Source: an uncultured Sutterella sp. (lineage in GTDB: Bacteria > Pseudomonadota > Gammaproteobacteria > Burkholderiales > Burkholderiaceae_F). From it: DNA of 45,647 nt. The stretch is from the NCBI GenBank assembly GCA_905206365.1, contig CAJLHF010000014.1:1-45647 (forward strand), in the 5' to 3' direction. Under the pieces are notes generated by a model. It did not search any database. It saw only the letters and a list, made by a program, of their open reading frames with translations, and was not told the DNA's origin. Each line of letters starts with the position of its first letter. Positions within the stretch are counted from its first letter, which is position 1. This document shows, piece by piece, positions 23,748 to 31,686 of the stretch. The position numbers were made by a program, and so were the translations under genes.

Positions 23748-24716
23748 TCAGTACTCGACGTCCTTGAGCGGATCGCCGATACGTTCCACGGCCTCGATCA
23801 CCATATCCCAGAAGCGGGGCTGATCGAGCTCGACCGCGGCAAACGTACGGCACCCTTCGGGGGCGGGACGGCGGAAGTCCGCCACGGTCATCCCGTAGGT
23901 GAGCGCACCGCGCAGTTCGACGTCGATCGGCACCGGCACGCACTTCACGACCGAGCGGTCGATGACGGCCGCAACAGCGCACGGATCGTGCACGGGAGGT
24001 GCGTCGAAGTGGCTCTTTTTCTTGTAGTTGCGCGCGAACGCGTCGAGAATGTCCGCCAAAAGCTGCCCGGGCTTCGTCGCGATCGCACGGGCGCGGGCGC
24101 GCACGGCTTCGTCGGCGCGGGCCTGGTACGTGAGGTCGAGCCCCACCATCGTCACCTTCCACGCTTCGTTGAAGACGACGTAGGCGGCTTCGGGGTCGAA
24201 TTCGACGTTGAATTCCGCAAAGGGCTTCACGTTCCCGATCTTGCAGCCGCCGCCCATGAGAACGACTTCTTTGACGCGTTCGACGATGCGGGGTTCGAGT
24301 CGGGCGGCAAGCGCGATGTTTGTGAGGGGCCCCGTGGGAACGAGCGTCACGGTCCCTGCGGGTTCGCGCATGATCGTGTCGACGATGAGCTGCGCCGCGG
24401 CGCGCGCGTCGACGGGCGTCACCGCTTCGGGGAGCGTCGTGCCGTCCAAGCCCGATTCGCCGTGGATTTCGGGGCAAAAGGCCGCACCCCCGCGCACGAG
24501 CGGGCGAATCGCACCCGCCGCGACGGGGATGTCTTCACGCCCGACCGCACGCAGAATGCGGCGCGCGTTACCCGTCACCTTTTCGATCGACTGATTGCCC
24601 GCCACCGTCGTTACGGCGAGAAGCTCGATGCGGGGGTCCCCCGCCGCGAGCAAAAGCGCCACGGCGTCGTCGTAGCCGGGGTCGCAGTCGAGAATGATTT
24701 TCGTCACGTCCGTCAT
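23748..24716 (-). CDS. Ribonucleoside hydrolase (inosine-uridine preferring family)
   Basis: 322 residues. The N-terminal calcium-binding signature is LDCDPGYDDAVAL (residues 9-21); further motifs are VPTGPLTNIALA, VLMGGG, FAEFNVEFDPEAA and HDPCAVAAV with the late conserved Asp. It cleaves N-glycosidic bonds of nucleosides to ribose and base in the cytoplasm, as in RihA/RihB. The gene directly downstream of a ribokinase (45-bp gap) explains the pathway: released ribose is phosphorylated to ribose 5-phosphate. Base preference cannot be read from sequence. Confidence 0.93.
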   Translation of the reverse strand: MTDVTKIILDCDPGYDDAVALLLAAGDPRIELLAVTTVAGNQSIEKVTGNARRILRAVGREDIPVAAGAIRPLVRGGAAFCPEIHGESGLDGTTLPEAVTPVDARAAAQLIVDTIMREPAGTVTLVPTGPLTNIALAARLEPRIVERVKEVVLMGGGCKIGNVKPFAEFNVEFDPEAAYVVFNEAWKVTMVGLDLTYQARADEAVRARARAIATKPGQLLADILDAFARNYKKKSHFDAPPVHDPCAVAAVIDRSVVKCVPVPIDVELRGALTYGMTVADFRRPAPEGCRTFAAVELDQPRFWDMVIEAVERIGDPLKDVEY

Positions 24717-24761
24717 CGTAAAAAAGTCCTCGGAGGAGGTGTGGATGATCTGTGCGGATTG

Positions 24762-25742
24762 TCAGTCAAGCGGCCATTCGCCCCGCTCGACGCGCACGAG
24801 GCGCTCGCGCGCCACGTCGTCCGCCGTCGGAATCGAGGCGGCCGCACCGTGCTTCGTCACCGAAAGCGCGGCCGCAAGCGTCGCTTGGGCGATCCCTTCG
24901 AGGAGCGCCGCGTTCCCCTTTTCAACGCCCTCGATGAGGGCCTTGACGGCGTAGCCCGCAAAGGTGTCGCCCGCTCCCGTCGTATCGACCGCCGTCACGG
25001 GGAAGACCGGGAAGTGGCGGGGCGCTTCGCCCGGGATCTTGAAGGAAACGCCTCCGGACCCTTCGGTGAGGATGAGGACCGGACCGCTCGCGGGCTCGTC
25101 GCGAATGAAGCGATCGGCGAGCGCCTCGAGAATGGTTTCCCCGGTATCGATCGCTTCGCTCTTCGTGAAGTCTTCGAGAAGCCCGCGACCCTCGGTGCGG
25201 TTGACAATGAGAGCGTGGAGACGATTAAGCGGCAGTCGCGCGATGTCGGCTGTATAGGGCGCGGGATTCAAAACGACGCGAAGGTCGCGCGCAAGCGCCT
25301 TTTCAACCCAGAGCGCGACGTCGTTCACTTCGTTCTGAAGCACGACGAAATCCCCCTTCGAGAGACCCGAGAGGAGTTCGTCGATGCGCGCTTCCTCAAG
25401 CATGCGGTTCGTGCCCGGGAAGTAGAGAATCGAATTTTCACCGTCGGGCGAAACCTGAATGATCGTGTGCCCCGAGGGGAAGGTGTCGCTCACGCCGACC
25501 GCGTCGACCCTGACACCCTGGTCCGCGAGGAAATCCTTCAGGAAGACCCCGTCGATCCCGAGGAACCCCGCGTGTTCGACCGCGAGCCCCGCGCGAGCCA
25601 TCGCCACGCTCTGGTTCAGCCCTTTGCCCCCTTCGTGCAACGCCCGCCCCGAGGCGGCAAGCGTTTCGCCGGGTTGCACGAAGTGCGGCACGGCATAGAC
25701 GTAGTCGATGTTCATCGAACCGATATTGAGGACGCGGGGCAT
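24762..25742 (-). CDS. rbsK: Ribokinase (PfkB family)
   Basis: 326 residues from the ATG at 25742. The start MPRVLNIGSMNIDYVY is the normal ribokinase beginning; the open frame reaches 25925 but the extra part is not family-like. Motifs: HEGGKGLNQSVAMARAG (substrate loop, about residues 38-54), LNPAPYTADI, and the C-terminal PfkB signature VDTTGAGDTFAGY with the catalytic Asp (about 243-255). It phosphorylates ribose at C5 in the cytoplasm. First gene of a two-gene operon with the nucleoside hydrolase, so it acts in nucleoside salvage. Confidence 0.93.
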   Translation of the reverse strand: MPRVLNIGSMNIDYVYAVPHFVQPGETLAASGRALHEGGKGLNQSVAMARAGLAVEHAGFLGIDGVFLKDFLADQGVRVDAVGVSDTFPSGHTIIQVSPDGENSILYFPGTNRMLEEARIDELLSGLSKGDFVVLQNEVNDVALWVEKALARDLRVVLNPAPYTADIARLPLNRLHALIVNRTEGRGLLEDFTKSEAIDTGETILEALADRFIRDEPASGPVLILTEGSGGVSFKIPGEAPRHFPVFPVTAVDTTGAGDTFAGYAVKALIEGVEKGNAALLEGIAQATLAAALSVTKHGAAASIPTADDVARERLVRVERGEWPLD

Positions 25743-25797
25743 CAAAGAGCTCTCCAGAAAGGGTGACGCGCGAGGCGGGTCCCCGGGCGCACGAACT

Positions 25798-25833
25798 AAA
25801 AAACAAACGGACCGCAACGTTGCGTGCGGTCCC
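25798..25833 (-). terminator. Intrinsic terminator after the GNAT gene
   Basis: On the minus strand, GACCGCA / TGCGGTC with an 8-nt loop, then CGTTTGTTTTTTAG. It separates the acetyltransferase and CRISPR-side genes from the ribokinase operon. Confidence 0.7.
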
Positions 25834-25944
25834 GTCGCGCGCCATTTTAGAAGACCCGGAGCTTTTTCGAAAGAGAAGCGGTTTTCCAACGAAGAGTTCG
25901 TCGACCGAAAACGGCCCTCGGACACCCGCTTTTCCCGGACGACT

Positions 25945-26565
25945 TCACGTGTGCTTCGTCGTCTTCATGAAGTAGGCGCGTGCCGTCAAGCGGCTCTCCC
26001 CGTCAAAGATCGCGTGCCCGTAGGTGCGTTCGAAGTATCCGGGCTCCAGACCGACCGGCTCCCACGCCGACGCCCGATAAAAGCGCTCGGTTGTGGGAAC
26101 GTTTCCCGTCCCGAGCACCCACCGAGCGCCCTTTGCTTCGCTCTCAAGCGCCGCGTCGAGGAGTCCCCGCCCGATCCCCCGACGGCGACGGGCGGCCTCC
26201 ACCGCAATGAGGAGCACCTCAAAGTCGGCCGCAAGCCCTTGCGGCGCGAGCCACGCACGCGTTTCCTCCGTGACGGGGCCCCAGAGTATGAAAGCCGCGG
26301 GAAGGCCCGAACGCTCGTCGATATGAACGAGTCCTCGAGCTTTCGGCGCGAGCAGCGTCCGTGCATGCTCGGGTTCGTCGGCTTCGCACGCGAGGCGCGC
26401 GAGCGCCGAGAGGTGAGCGGACGCGTCGTTCGGGACGCCCGGGGAATCGGAGGCATTCCGAAAACTTTCGAGCGCCGAACGGAGTTCTTCGAGCACCAAA
26501 GGCGACGGCTCGGACGACTCGAAAACCGGCGGTCGGGCGGCCACTTCAGTCGATGCGTTTGTCAC
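25945..26565 (-). CDS. GNAT-family N-acetyltransferase
   Basis: 206 residues beginning at a GTG (26565) with GGAGAAA upstream. The acetyl-CoA binding segment is VEAARRRRGIGRGLLDAAL (about residues 121-139), followed by TTERFYRASAWEPVGL, the usual C-terminal GNAT pattern; the N-terminal 80 residues are less conserved. Acceptor substrate unknown. Only 30 bp downstream of the last CRISPR-associated gene on the same strand, so it could be read from that transcript, though nothing in its sequence links it to CRISPR function. Confidence 0.85.
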   Translation of the reverse strand: MTNASTEVAARPPVFESSEPSPLVLEELRSALESFRNASDSPGVPNDASAHLSALARLACEADEPEHARTLLAPKARGLVHIDERSGLPAAFILWGPVTEETRAWLAPQGLAADFEVLLIAVEAARRRRGIGRGLLDAALESEAKGARWVLGTGNVPTTERFYRASAWEPVGLEPGYFERTYGHAIFDGESRLTARAYFMKTTKHT

Positions 26566-26595
26566 GTTTTCCGTTTCTCCGGGACGGTCTTACTC

Positions 26596-27738
26596 TTACC
26601 TCTTCTCGGAGGAGCGAGCGTCGGGAATTCGAACAATATCGATGACATCGGGATCGATGTTCAGCATATACACCGTGTTCGGACGACGTCCGCGAGCGGC
26701 CACGAAGTAGGACTCGGCAAGTCGTTCGGGGAGCGCCTCCCGAAGCGCACGATGAATGAGGGAACGCTTTTCCTGAAAGTACGGCAACACGTCTTCCTCG
26801 TGCTTCAACGCACGAAGACTTCGGGCATGGTCGCCCGAGCGACGCGGGAAAAGTTCCGCGTGCAACGCAAGTATCTCCGCCGCCGCTTCGAGCCCGGGAC
26901 GAATGCCCTCGGCCGAACATTTGCGGCGTTCGGCCAGCCAAACGTAGACGGCCAGTGGAATGGGTGCCAGATTGACGCGCCGCCCCGAACACAAGAGCAC
27001 CGGGTCGGCACCTTCGCGCAGCTCGATCCGAAGCGAAACGGGCGGAAGCATCTCGGCCTGAGCGCGTTCCACGACGTCCTCGTACCGCGTACAGTCCTCG
27101 GGAAAATTCGCACTGAGCCCCTCCCGCAAACGTACGAAGGGAATTTCGGCGAGCGTCACGCGCGCCTGAGCCTCGTCGAGGAGCCGACCGTCGGTCGAGA
27201 GAATATTACGGGAAACGGGGCTCGGGTAAAAGAAGTCTCGATTCGATTCGAAGGGCTCGGAAACGAGCACGTGGGAGAGTCGATCCTGCGCTCGGCCGAA
27301 AAGCGACAACGCGTAGCCCGCGAAAAACCCCATGGTCTTGCGACCGCCCGCAATCGAAACGTGCACTTGCGCACGCTCGTCGGCGCAAAACGACCGAACG
27401 ACCTTGAGAATGACGTCTGCGGCACTGGCGTTGTCTTCGGGCGTACGGATGTCCGTCAACCGATCGCCCGAGGCGGATTGAATCACACGGATCGAGTCTT
27501 CGGAAAAAGCGATCCTCCCTTCGAGCCCGTAGTCGCGGCAAAACGCGTGAAAGCGTCCGTCCTTGGGGTCGAGCAAATCGCGCACGGCCCGATTGCGGCC
27601 GTGCTCGGTCGTGACGAGATACACCTCGGTCGGAAGCTCTCCTTTCGCAAAAAGCGCCCAGAGGGTTTCCGTCACGACCTGCGTGGACATTCCGGTGACG
27701 GCCAGCAAAATGCGACGCGGGTAGCGTTCGGCGGTCAT
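26596..27738 (-). CDS. CARF-domain CRISPR-associated protein, Csm6 / NE0113 (TIGR02584-like) family
   Basis: 380 residues. An N-terminal Rossmann-like CARF domain is evident: RILLAVTGMSTQVVTETLWAL (split here by family gaps, residues 9-29), TTEHGRNRAV and VHVSIAGGRKTMGFFAGYAL (about 125-144, the ligand-binding loop). This matches the NE0113-type family, annotated either as Csm6-related or as a cyclic-oligoadenylate ring nuclease. The C-terminal half has the family helical segment PIPLAVYVWLAERRK; an R-x4-H (RRSGDH) is present but I would not call a HEPN active site from it. It binds cyclic oligoadenylate made by Cas10. It overlaps the upstream Can2-like gene by 4 bp. Confidence 0.8.
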   Translation of the reverse strand: MTAERYPRRILLAVTGMSTQVVTETLWALFAKGELPTEVYLVTTEHGRNRAVRDLLDPKDGRFHAFCRDYGLEGRIAFSEDSIRVIQSASGDRLTDIRTPEDNASAADVILKVVRSFCADERAQVHVSIAGGRKTMGFFAGYALSLFGRAQDRLSHVLVSEPFESNRDFFYPSPVSRNILSTDGRLLDEAQARVTLAEIPFVRLREGLSANFPEDCTRYEDVVERAQAEMLPPVSLRIELREGADPVLLCSGRRVNLAPIPLAVYVWLAERRKCSAEGIRPGLEAAAEILALHAELFPRRSGDHARSLRALKHEEDVLPYFQEKRSLIHRALREALPERLAESYFVAARGRRPNTVYMLNIDPDVIDIVRIPDARSSEKR

Positions 27739-28901
27739 GCCCGCACCTTCTCGCGCAAGAGCCCCTTGAGGCGCTCCTCAAGCCGCCACACGTCCTTTCC
27801 CGCTACGACCTCGATACGGAGGGATTTCGCCCGGTTGAGCGCCGCGTCGGAGAGCGGCAGGTACGAAACGATGACGGGACGAACGGTTTTCCCGAAAAGC
27901 TTCCCGAGCGTACTCAGTTTGTAGATCACGGTATCGAAGCGATCTTTCTCGCTCAGGTTCGACGTCTTGCATTCGAGAATGACGAGCCGGTCGTTTTGCC
28001 AAAAGACCACGTCGAGCTCGTTGTTCATGCCCTTGATGTCAACCTTGCCGTTTTGGCCCTCGATGTAATCGATTCGGGCATTTTCAACCACCTTGGCTCC
28101 CGGGAAAGCCCGTCGCGCCGCGTTGGCGGCCCAATCTTCGAGCCAACCCCCGTTGACGAAGAAACGCTTCGCCTCGTTGCCGAAACGCACGGTTCGCCCG
28201 TTGATTGTCAGCAACTGCACTCCCTCGAATCGATCGAGGAGCGCATCGAACGCAGCCGACGTCGGGCCGATCGCGTCGAGCGACACGGCAAGCTTCTCGG
28301 CTGCCTCGCTCGCCAGATAGTTGACGGCAGGATAAACCTCGCGGAACGAGTCGGTCCGCGCGAGCTCTTCCGCAAGGTCGCGCAATTCCTGCGAAAAAGG
28401 CAACGACTTCGGCTCTTCGCGCATGGCAAAGCCGTACAGGGAGACGTAGGGCTTCAATTGCATGGCGCAATCGAGCTTCATCGTCTCGAGTTCCCGCACG
28501 AAAATCATTTCATGAGAGTCGATCGGCAGATAAAGGCACGGCGTTTTCGTCGTTTCAGTCGCCGTCATCGCCGCAAGCGTCATGGCCTTCGTGCCGCATG
28601 TCAGATTGAAAAGCGGCCGCAATCCCCGATCCCTGAGGCCGAGAATCAACGTCTCGAGCATATCGGCGAGCATCAGGATGTCGTAGCCGTTCGGCACGTC
28701 GACGTATTCGATCGCGACGCCCGGTACGGTCATACGCAGGGCCCGTTCCAAGCTCTCGGCCCTCGCCTTCATCTCGGGCGTCGTCACCAAAATCGCGTGC
28801 GAAGGTGTAAGTTTCGAATCCGTCGCAGGCCAGAGATTGGGCGAATTGTGTTCCGACACGAACATGATGTGCGTATCGACTCGTTCGGACAAAACCGTCA
28901 T
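27735..28901 (-). CDS. Can2/Card1-like CARF plus PD-(D/E)XK nuclease
   Basis: 388 residues with AAAGGAGAG before the ATG at 28901. The N-terminal CARF domain begins THIMFVSEHNSPNLWPA and continues with PLFNLTCGTKAMTLAAM (about residues 103-119, the nucleotide-binding loop). The C-terminal nuclease core is NELDVVFWQNDRLVILECKT (about 300-320), the D...ExK pattern of the Card1/Can2 family. Known members are activated by cyclic tetra-adenylate and nick or cut single-stranded DNA/RNA or supercoiled DNA, causing dormancy or interference. It sits between csx16 and the Csm6-family gene in the ancillary part of the type III locus. Confidence 0.88.
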   Translation of the reverse strand: MTVLSERVDTHIMFVSEHNSPNLWPATDSKLTPSHAILVTTPEMKARAESLERALRMTVPGVAIEYVDVPNGYDILMLADMLETLILGLRDRGLRPLFNLTCGTKAMTLAAMTATETTKTPCLYLPIDSHEMIFVRELETMKLDCAMQLKPYVSLYGFAMREEPKSLPFSQELRDLAEELARTDSFREVYPAVNYLASEAAEKLAVSLDAIGPTSAAFDALLDRFEGVQLLTINGRTVRFGNEAKRFFVNGGWLEDWAANAARRAFPGAKVVENARIDYIEGQNGKVDIKGMNNELDVVFWQNDRLVILECKTSNLSEKDRFDTVIYKLSTLGKLFGKTVRPVIVSYLPLSDAALNRAKSLRIEVVAGKDVWRLEERLKGLLREKVRA

Positions 28902-28956
28902 AACGCGTACTCTCCTTTATCGTTACTTTGTGTGCGGCGCGCGGAGCGCACCGCCG

Positions 28957-29256
28957 TCACGTCGACTCCACCCGTTCGGCGCGATACTCGACGAGTCGCC
29001 CGCCGAGCGTTTCCATGTCGTCGGGCGTGAGCTCCCGCCCTCGCATCTCGGGCGTGAGATCAAGGCAAAGCGCGAGGAATCTGGCACCCCGTGCGTTGAT
29101 TCCTGCGATTTTATCGACGGGCAACGTTCCCACGACCACATCCCCTTCGCGCACGTCTTCGACATCAAGATGCTCCGCCCAGTGATCGACCTGAAGCGAA
29201 CGTGCCCGTGCCCAGGCCCGGGCACCCGAGTGACGCGAAACAAACCAAAGAGCCAT
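28957..29256 (-). CDS. csx16: CRISPR-associated protein Csx16 (VVA1548 family)
   Basis: 99 residues from the ATG at 29256, with GGAGG 11 nt upstream (upstream in-frame codons to 29346 are rejected). It starts MALWFVSRHSGARAWARARS, followed by VREGDVVVGTLPVDKIAGIN, ARGARFLALCLDL and MRGRELTPDDMETLGGRL, the whole recognisable Csx16 pattern. This small CARF-like protein has been proposed and, for relatives, shown to degrade cyclic tetra-adenylate, thereby switching off CARF effectors. Its position next to two CARF proteins fits a brake on that signal. Confidence 0.88.
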   Translation of the reverse strand: MALWFVSRHSGARAWARARSLQVDHWAEHLDVEDVREGDVVVGTLPVDKIAGINARGARFLALCLDLTPEMRGRELTPDDMETLGGRLVEYRAERVEST

Positions 29257-29309
29257 TTTGAAATTATTCCTCCGCGCGAGTCGATCCGAAAGCACTCTGC
29301 GAATCCCAC

Positions 29310-29603
29310 TCAGCCTACGCTTTCCGAAGCGGACCACCCGGTCCACACAACACCGTCGGGAAGCACCGTGCGGCCGATCTCAAACCTCCGCCCGTGAGCG
29401 GGCAAGCGGTAACACCGAAGTTCGTCTTCGTTCGGGTTCATGAGCGAAAGACAGTCCTCAACGCTTCGCCGACATCCTTCGTCGCTTCCGACAAAAAGAA
29501 ACACGCTGTATTCAAGCGGCATGGCCGCCGCCAGCAATTTTCGGTGCACGCGTTGCAAACGACGCGCATTGCGAATGTCGTAACCGATGAGATACGTACT
29601 CAT
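29310..29603 (-). CDS. cas2: CRISPR-associated Cas2 (second copy, downstream of cas1)
   Basis: 97 residues from the ATG at 29603 (GGGAGGTG upstream), overlapping the cas1 end by 4 bp. The ferredoxin-like start MSTYLIGYDIRNARRLQRVHR has the conserved Asp in strand 1, then MPLEYSVFLFVGSD, NEDELRCYRLP and the C-terminal TVLPDGVVWTG tail typical of one Cas2 branch. It belongs to the adaptation complex with Cas1. It is clearly different from the other Cas2 at 30568-30846, which has the GGQKSFYECW style core. Confidence 0.88.
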   Translation of the reverse strand: MSTYLIGYDIRNARRLQRVHRKLLAAAMPLEYSVFLFVGSDEGCRRSVEDCLSLMNPNEDELRCYRLPAHGRRFEIGRTVLPDGVVWTGWSASESVG

Positions 29604-30565
29604 GCCGTGCACCTCCCGACATCCGTCGTATTCGACAACTCCGTTGCCGCACGAAGCAACTCGGACGCACGGTCTTCGAGCGCCGAACGAAGAGACGCGC
29701 GACATTCATCCCAGGCCGGATAAAACCGAGTACGCCCCGACTTTCCGAGAAGACACGAATCCGTTTGACGAGAAAAATCGTCGATCGTCAAGGTTTTCTC
29801 TTCAAAAAGACGGATGGCAAAACGATCAACAACCGGCCTCAAATCCTCTATCAAGTCACAAGCCAACGACTCCCGACCGAAATCCAAGGAATGATAAAAT
29901 CCGATGTACGGATCCAACCCCATTCCATAGGAAATCAATACCGCCTCGGAGTGCAGCAATGTATAACCAAGGGAAAGAATCACATTAAAGGGATCCCGCG
30001 GCGGCCGACGATTTCGACCGGAAAAACACAGTTCCTTCGGAAGAACACGAGCAACACCTGAAAAATAGACCTTTGCCGCAGCACCTTCCAAACCTCGCAA
30101 TTCCGCCGAACAAGACAATCCCTCAACTTAAGGAAGAAGTTCGAGCAACCTATCGGAGAACTCTGTCAGTTCGTTTTCACATTCCGAATACTCGGTTTTC
30201 AAACTCAACAAACAGTCCCTCTGCGCTCGAATTTTTCTTGATACGATTTCACGAGAAAATCGCATTTTGAATACATTGGAGGAACTCAATTCGTACTGCT
30301 TGATTCGACGTGAAGCATCGTTATGGGGCTTGGGAAGGAAGAGCGACGGCACAAACCTTCTTCCGGAAAGGAAAACAACCCCCACACCTCGTTCTCCGAG
30401 CTTTGCCAGAAGCCCGGCTCGCACCAGGGTATCCCCGCAGACATAGATCCGCTCAAGAGGCGCAATCGGCACCGTAGCAATACGCTCATCTTTTTCATAA
30501 AAAGTCAGAGCTTCCCCGTCGAGTCTAATTTCGACGCCTCTCCGATCCACAAAGAGACTCGTCAT
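29600..30565 (-). pseudogene. cas1: cas1 integrase interrupted by an in-frame TAA
   Basis: One continuous frame of about 321 codons, the normal Cas1 size, broken by TAA at 30128-30130. The first 145 codons (ATG 30565, 2 bp after the cas2 stop) are the Cas1 beta domain: SLFVDRRGVEIRLDG, PLERIYVCGDTLVRAGLL, GVGVVFLSGRRF. After the stop the same frame continues VEGLSCSAELRGLEGAAAKVYF, LDPYIGFYH and LACDLIEDLRP, which carry the three catalytic metal residues (Glu, His, Asp). There is no frameshift; a single CAA-to-TAA type change would explain it. A TTG two codons after the stop region (30118) with GAGGGA next to it might allow reinitiation of the catalytic half, so a split but functional Cas1 cannot be excluded. 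Confidence 0.85.
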
Positions 30566-30567
30566 CG

Positions 30568-30846
30568 TCAGATCACCATGAAAGGGTTGATGGATTGACG
30601 GCTTGCAACTCCAAATAAAAACGGAGAGCTCCTTGGATCCAAGGAAAACAGATGGGTCCGATCCGTTTCTAAGTCAATTTCGTCTTCGATTTGCCGAATG
30701 AGTTGCCTAAATTCCGACTCCGTCATCCAACACTCATAAAACGATTTTTGACCGCCCACCGCATATGCCGCCGTCATTTTTCGAATACGTCGTAACTTTT
30801 TGGGGCCAGCCACATCATAGCAAACCAAATACAGAAAGCGAGACAC
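30568..30846 (-). CDS. cas2: CRISPR-associated Cas2 (first copy, upstream of cas1)
   Basis: 92 residues starting at GTG (30846) with GGAGGTG 5 nt upstream. The core RFLYLVCYDVAGPKKLRRIR has the conserved Asp of strand 1, then GGQKSFYECWMTESEF and DRTHLFSLDPR, the usual Cas2 pattern of beta-alpha-beta-beta-alpha-beta. Encoded 150 bp downstream of the array and 2 bp before cas1. Base composition is visibly less GC-rich than the effector genes, as for cas1 and the array. Confidence 0.88.
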   Translation of the reverse strand: MSRFLYLVCYDVAGPKKLRRIRKMTAAYAVGGQKSFYECWMTESEFRQLIRQIEDEIDLETDRTHLFSLDPRSSPFLFGVASRQSINPFMVI

Positions 30847-30970
30847 AACACCTCCATACGAACGTATTCACACGGGAAATATACTCCTCCAATTCCTCCG
30901 TCGTAAAACTCACAAACTTGTGAAATTCCGAATATCTCTTCAAAGCCCAGGCACACTCAGAATCCGTCAT
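30815..30970 (-). CDS. Possible small protein between array and cas2
   Basis: 51 codons from an ATG at 30970 with CAAGG upstream, overlapping the cas2 start by 32 bp in another frame. The product starts MTDSECAWALKRYSEFHKF, has an acidic helical middle and a hydrophobic, cysteine-containing end (WRCCVSLSVFGLL). Composition looks protein-like rather than random, but I recognise no family. It could equally be chance in the array-to-cas2 spacer. Confidence 0.3.
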   Translation of the reverse strand: MTDSECAWALKRYSEFHKFVSFTTEELEEYISRVNTFVWRCCVSLSVFGLL

Positions 30971-30996
30971 ACACCTTGACACTGTTGAAGAACAAA

Positions 30997-31584
30997 ATCT
31001 CAATCCCTTCAAGATCAGGGTACCGTCAGAATATGCAAAGATCTTAACTCAAGTCTATCTGCATAAGTCTCAATCCCTTCAAGATCAGGGTACCGTCAGA
31101 ATATCCTGTATCCGATTCATGACTCTTATACGTCTCAATCCCTTCAAGATCAGGGTACCGTCAGAATTGGAATTGGAGATTCATTACGTCGTCAAGGGTA
31201 GTCTCAATCCCTTCAAGATCAGGGTACCGTCAGAATAATGTATCCCGGTCTATGCTAAGGCCCTTCAATGTCTCAATCCCTTCAAGATCAGGGTACCGTC
31301 AGAATAAGATGCCCGCACGCAAGGCGAAGAAGGTCGAGTCTCAATCCCTTCAAGATCAGGGTACCGTCAGAATCCTTTGAGGAGGCCGAAAATGACAGCC
31401 TTCACGAGTCTCAATCCCTTCAAGATCAGGGTACCGTCAGAATGAGAAGGCCTTCACGGACAAGGATCAAGAGGTCAATGTCTCAATCCCTTCAAGATCA
31501 GGGTACCGTCAGAATCTCAAGACGTTCCAGCACTTGCAAGAGCAAACCGTCTCAATCCCTTCAAGATCAGGGTACCGTCAGAAT
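30997..31584 (-). CRISPR. Type III-A CRISPR array, nine 36-bp repeats and eight spacers
   Basis: Repeats start at 30997, 31067, 31132, 31201, 31270, 31338, 31408, 31480 and 31549, each 36 bp. Plus-strand reading begins GTCTCAATCCCTTCAAG and ends ACCGTCAGAAT. Spacers are 29-36 bp (34, 29, 33, 33, 32, 34, 36, 33), variable as usual for type III. The minus strand is the functional one: it ends in ATTGAGAC, a type III 5' handle, and forms CCCT/AGGG. Eight repeats are identical; the one at 30997 has its handle's last base changed, marking the leader-distal end. So the leader is at 31585 onward and the newest spacer is 31516-31548. Confidence 0.97.
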
Positions 31585-31686
31585 AGCAGTTTTTCGGCAA
31601 ACGCCTGTGCGAGTAGCAAATCCAAGCTCTGAAAATTCATCGTCAGTAGTCTTTTGAACATAACTTAAATTCTTGATATAAATCAA
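31585..31686 (-). promoter_or_regulatory. CRISPR leader with perfect FNR-type palindrome and promoter
   Basis: An AT-rich segment between cas6 and the first repeat. TTGATATAAATCAA (31673-31686) fits the FNR/Anr consensus TTGAT-N4-ATCAA exactly. On the minus strand a promoter can be drawn from -35 TTGATT (31681-31686) and -10 TATGTT (31657-31662), 18-bp spacing, placing the start near 31650. The site covers the -35, which would mean repression by FNR at this promoter; a class II activation geometry with a weaker -10 is also possible. The cas6 stop codon lies inside the palindrome. Confidence 0.6.

Noticed and set aside
28957..29346. Longer start for Csx16 at 29346
   Set aside because: The conserved protein begins at MALWFVSRH (29256) with a strong ribosome-binding site; the upstream 30 codons run into cas2'.
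31374..31479. Neighbouring spacers that both contain CCTTCACG
   Set aside because: An eight-base match between two spacers is too short to show a common target or a duplication.
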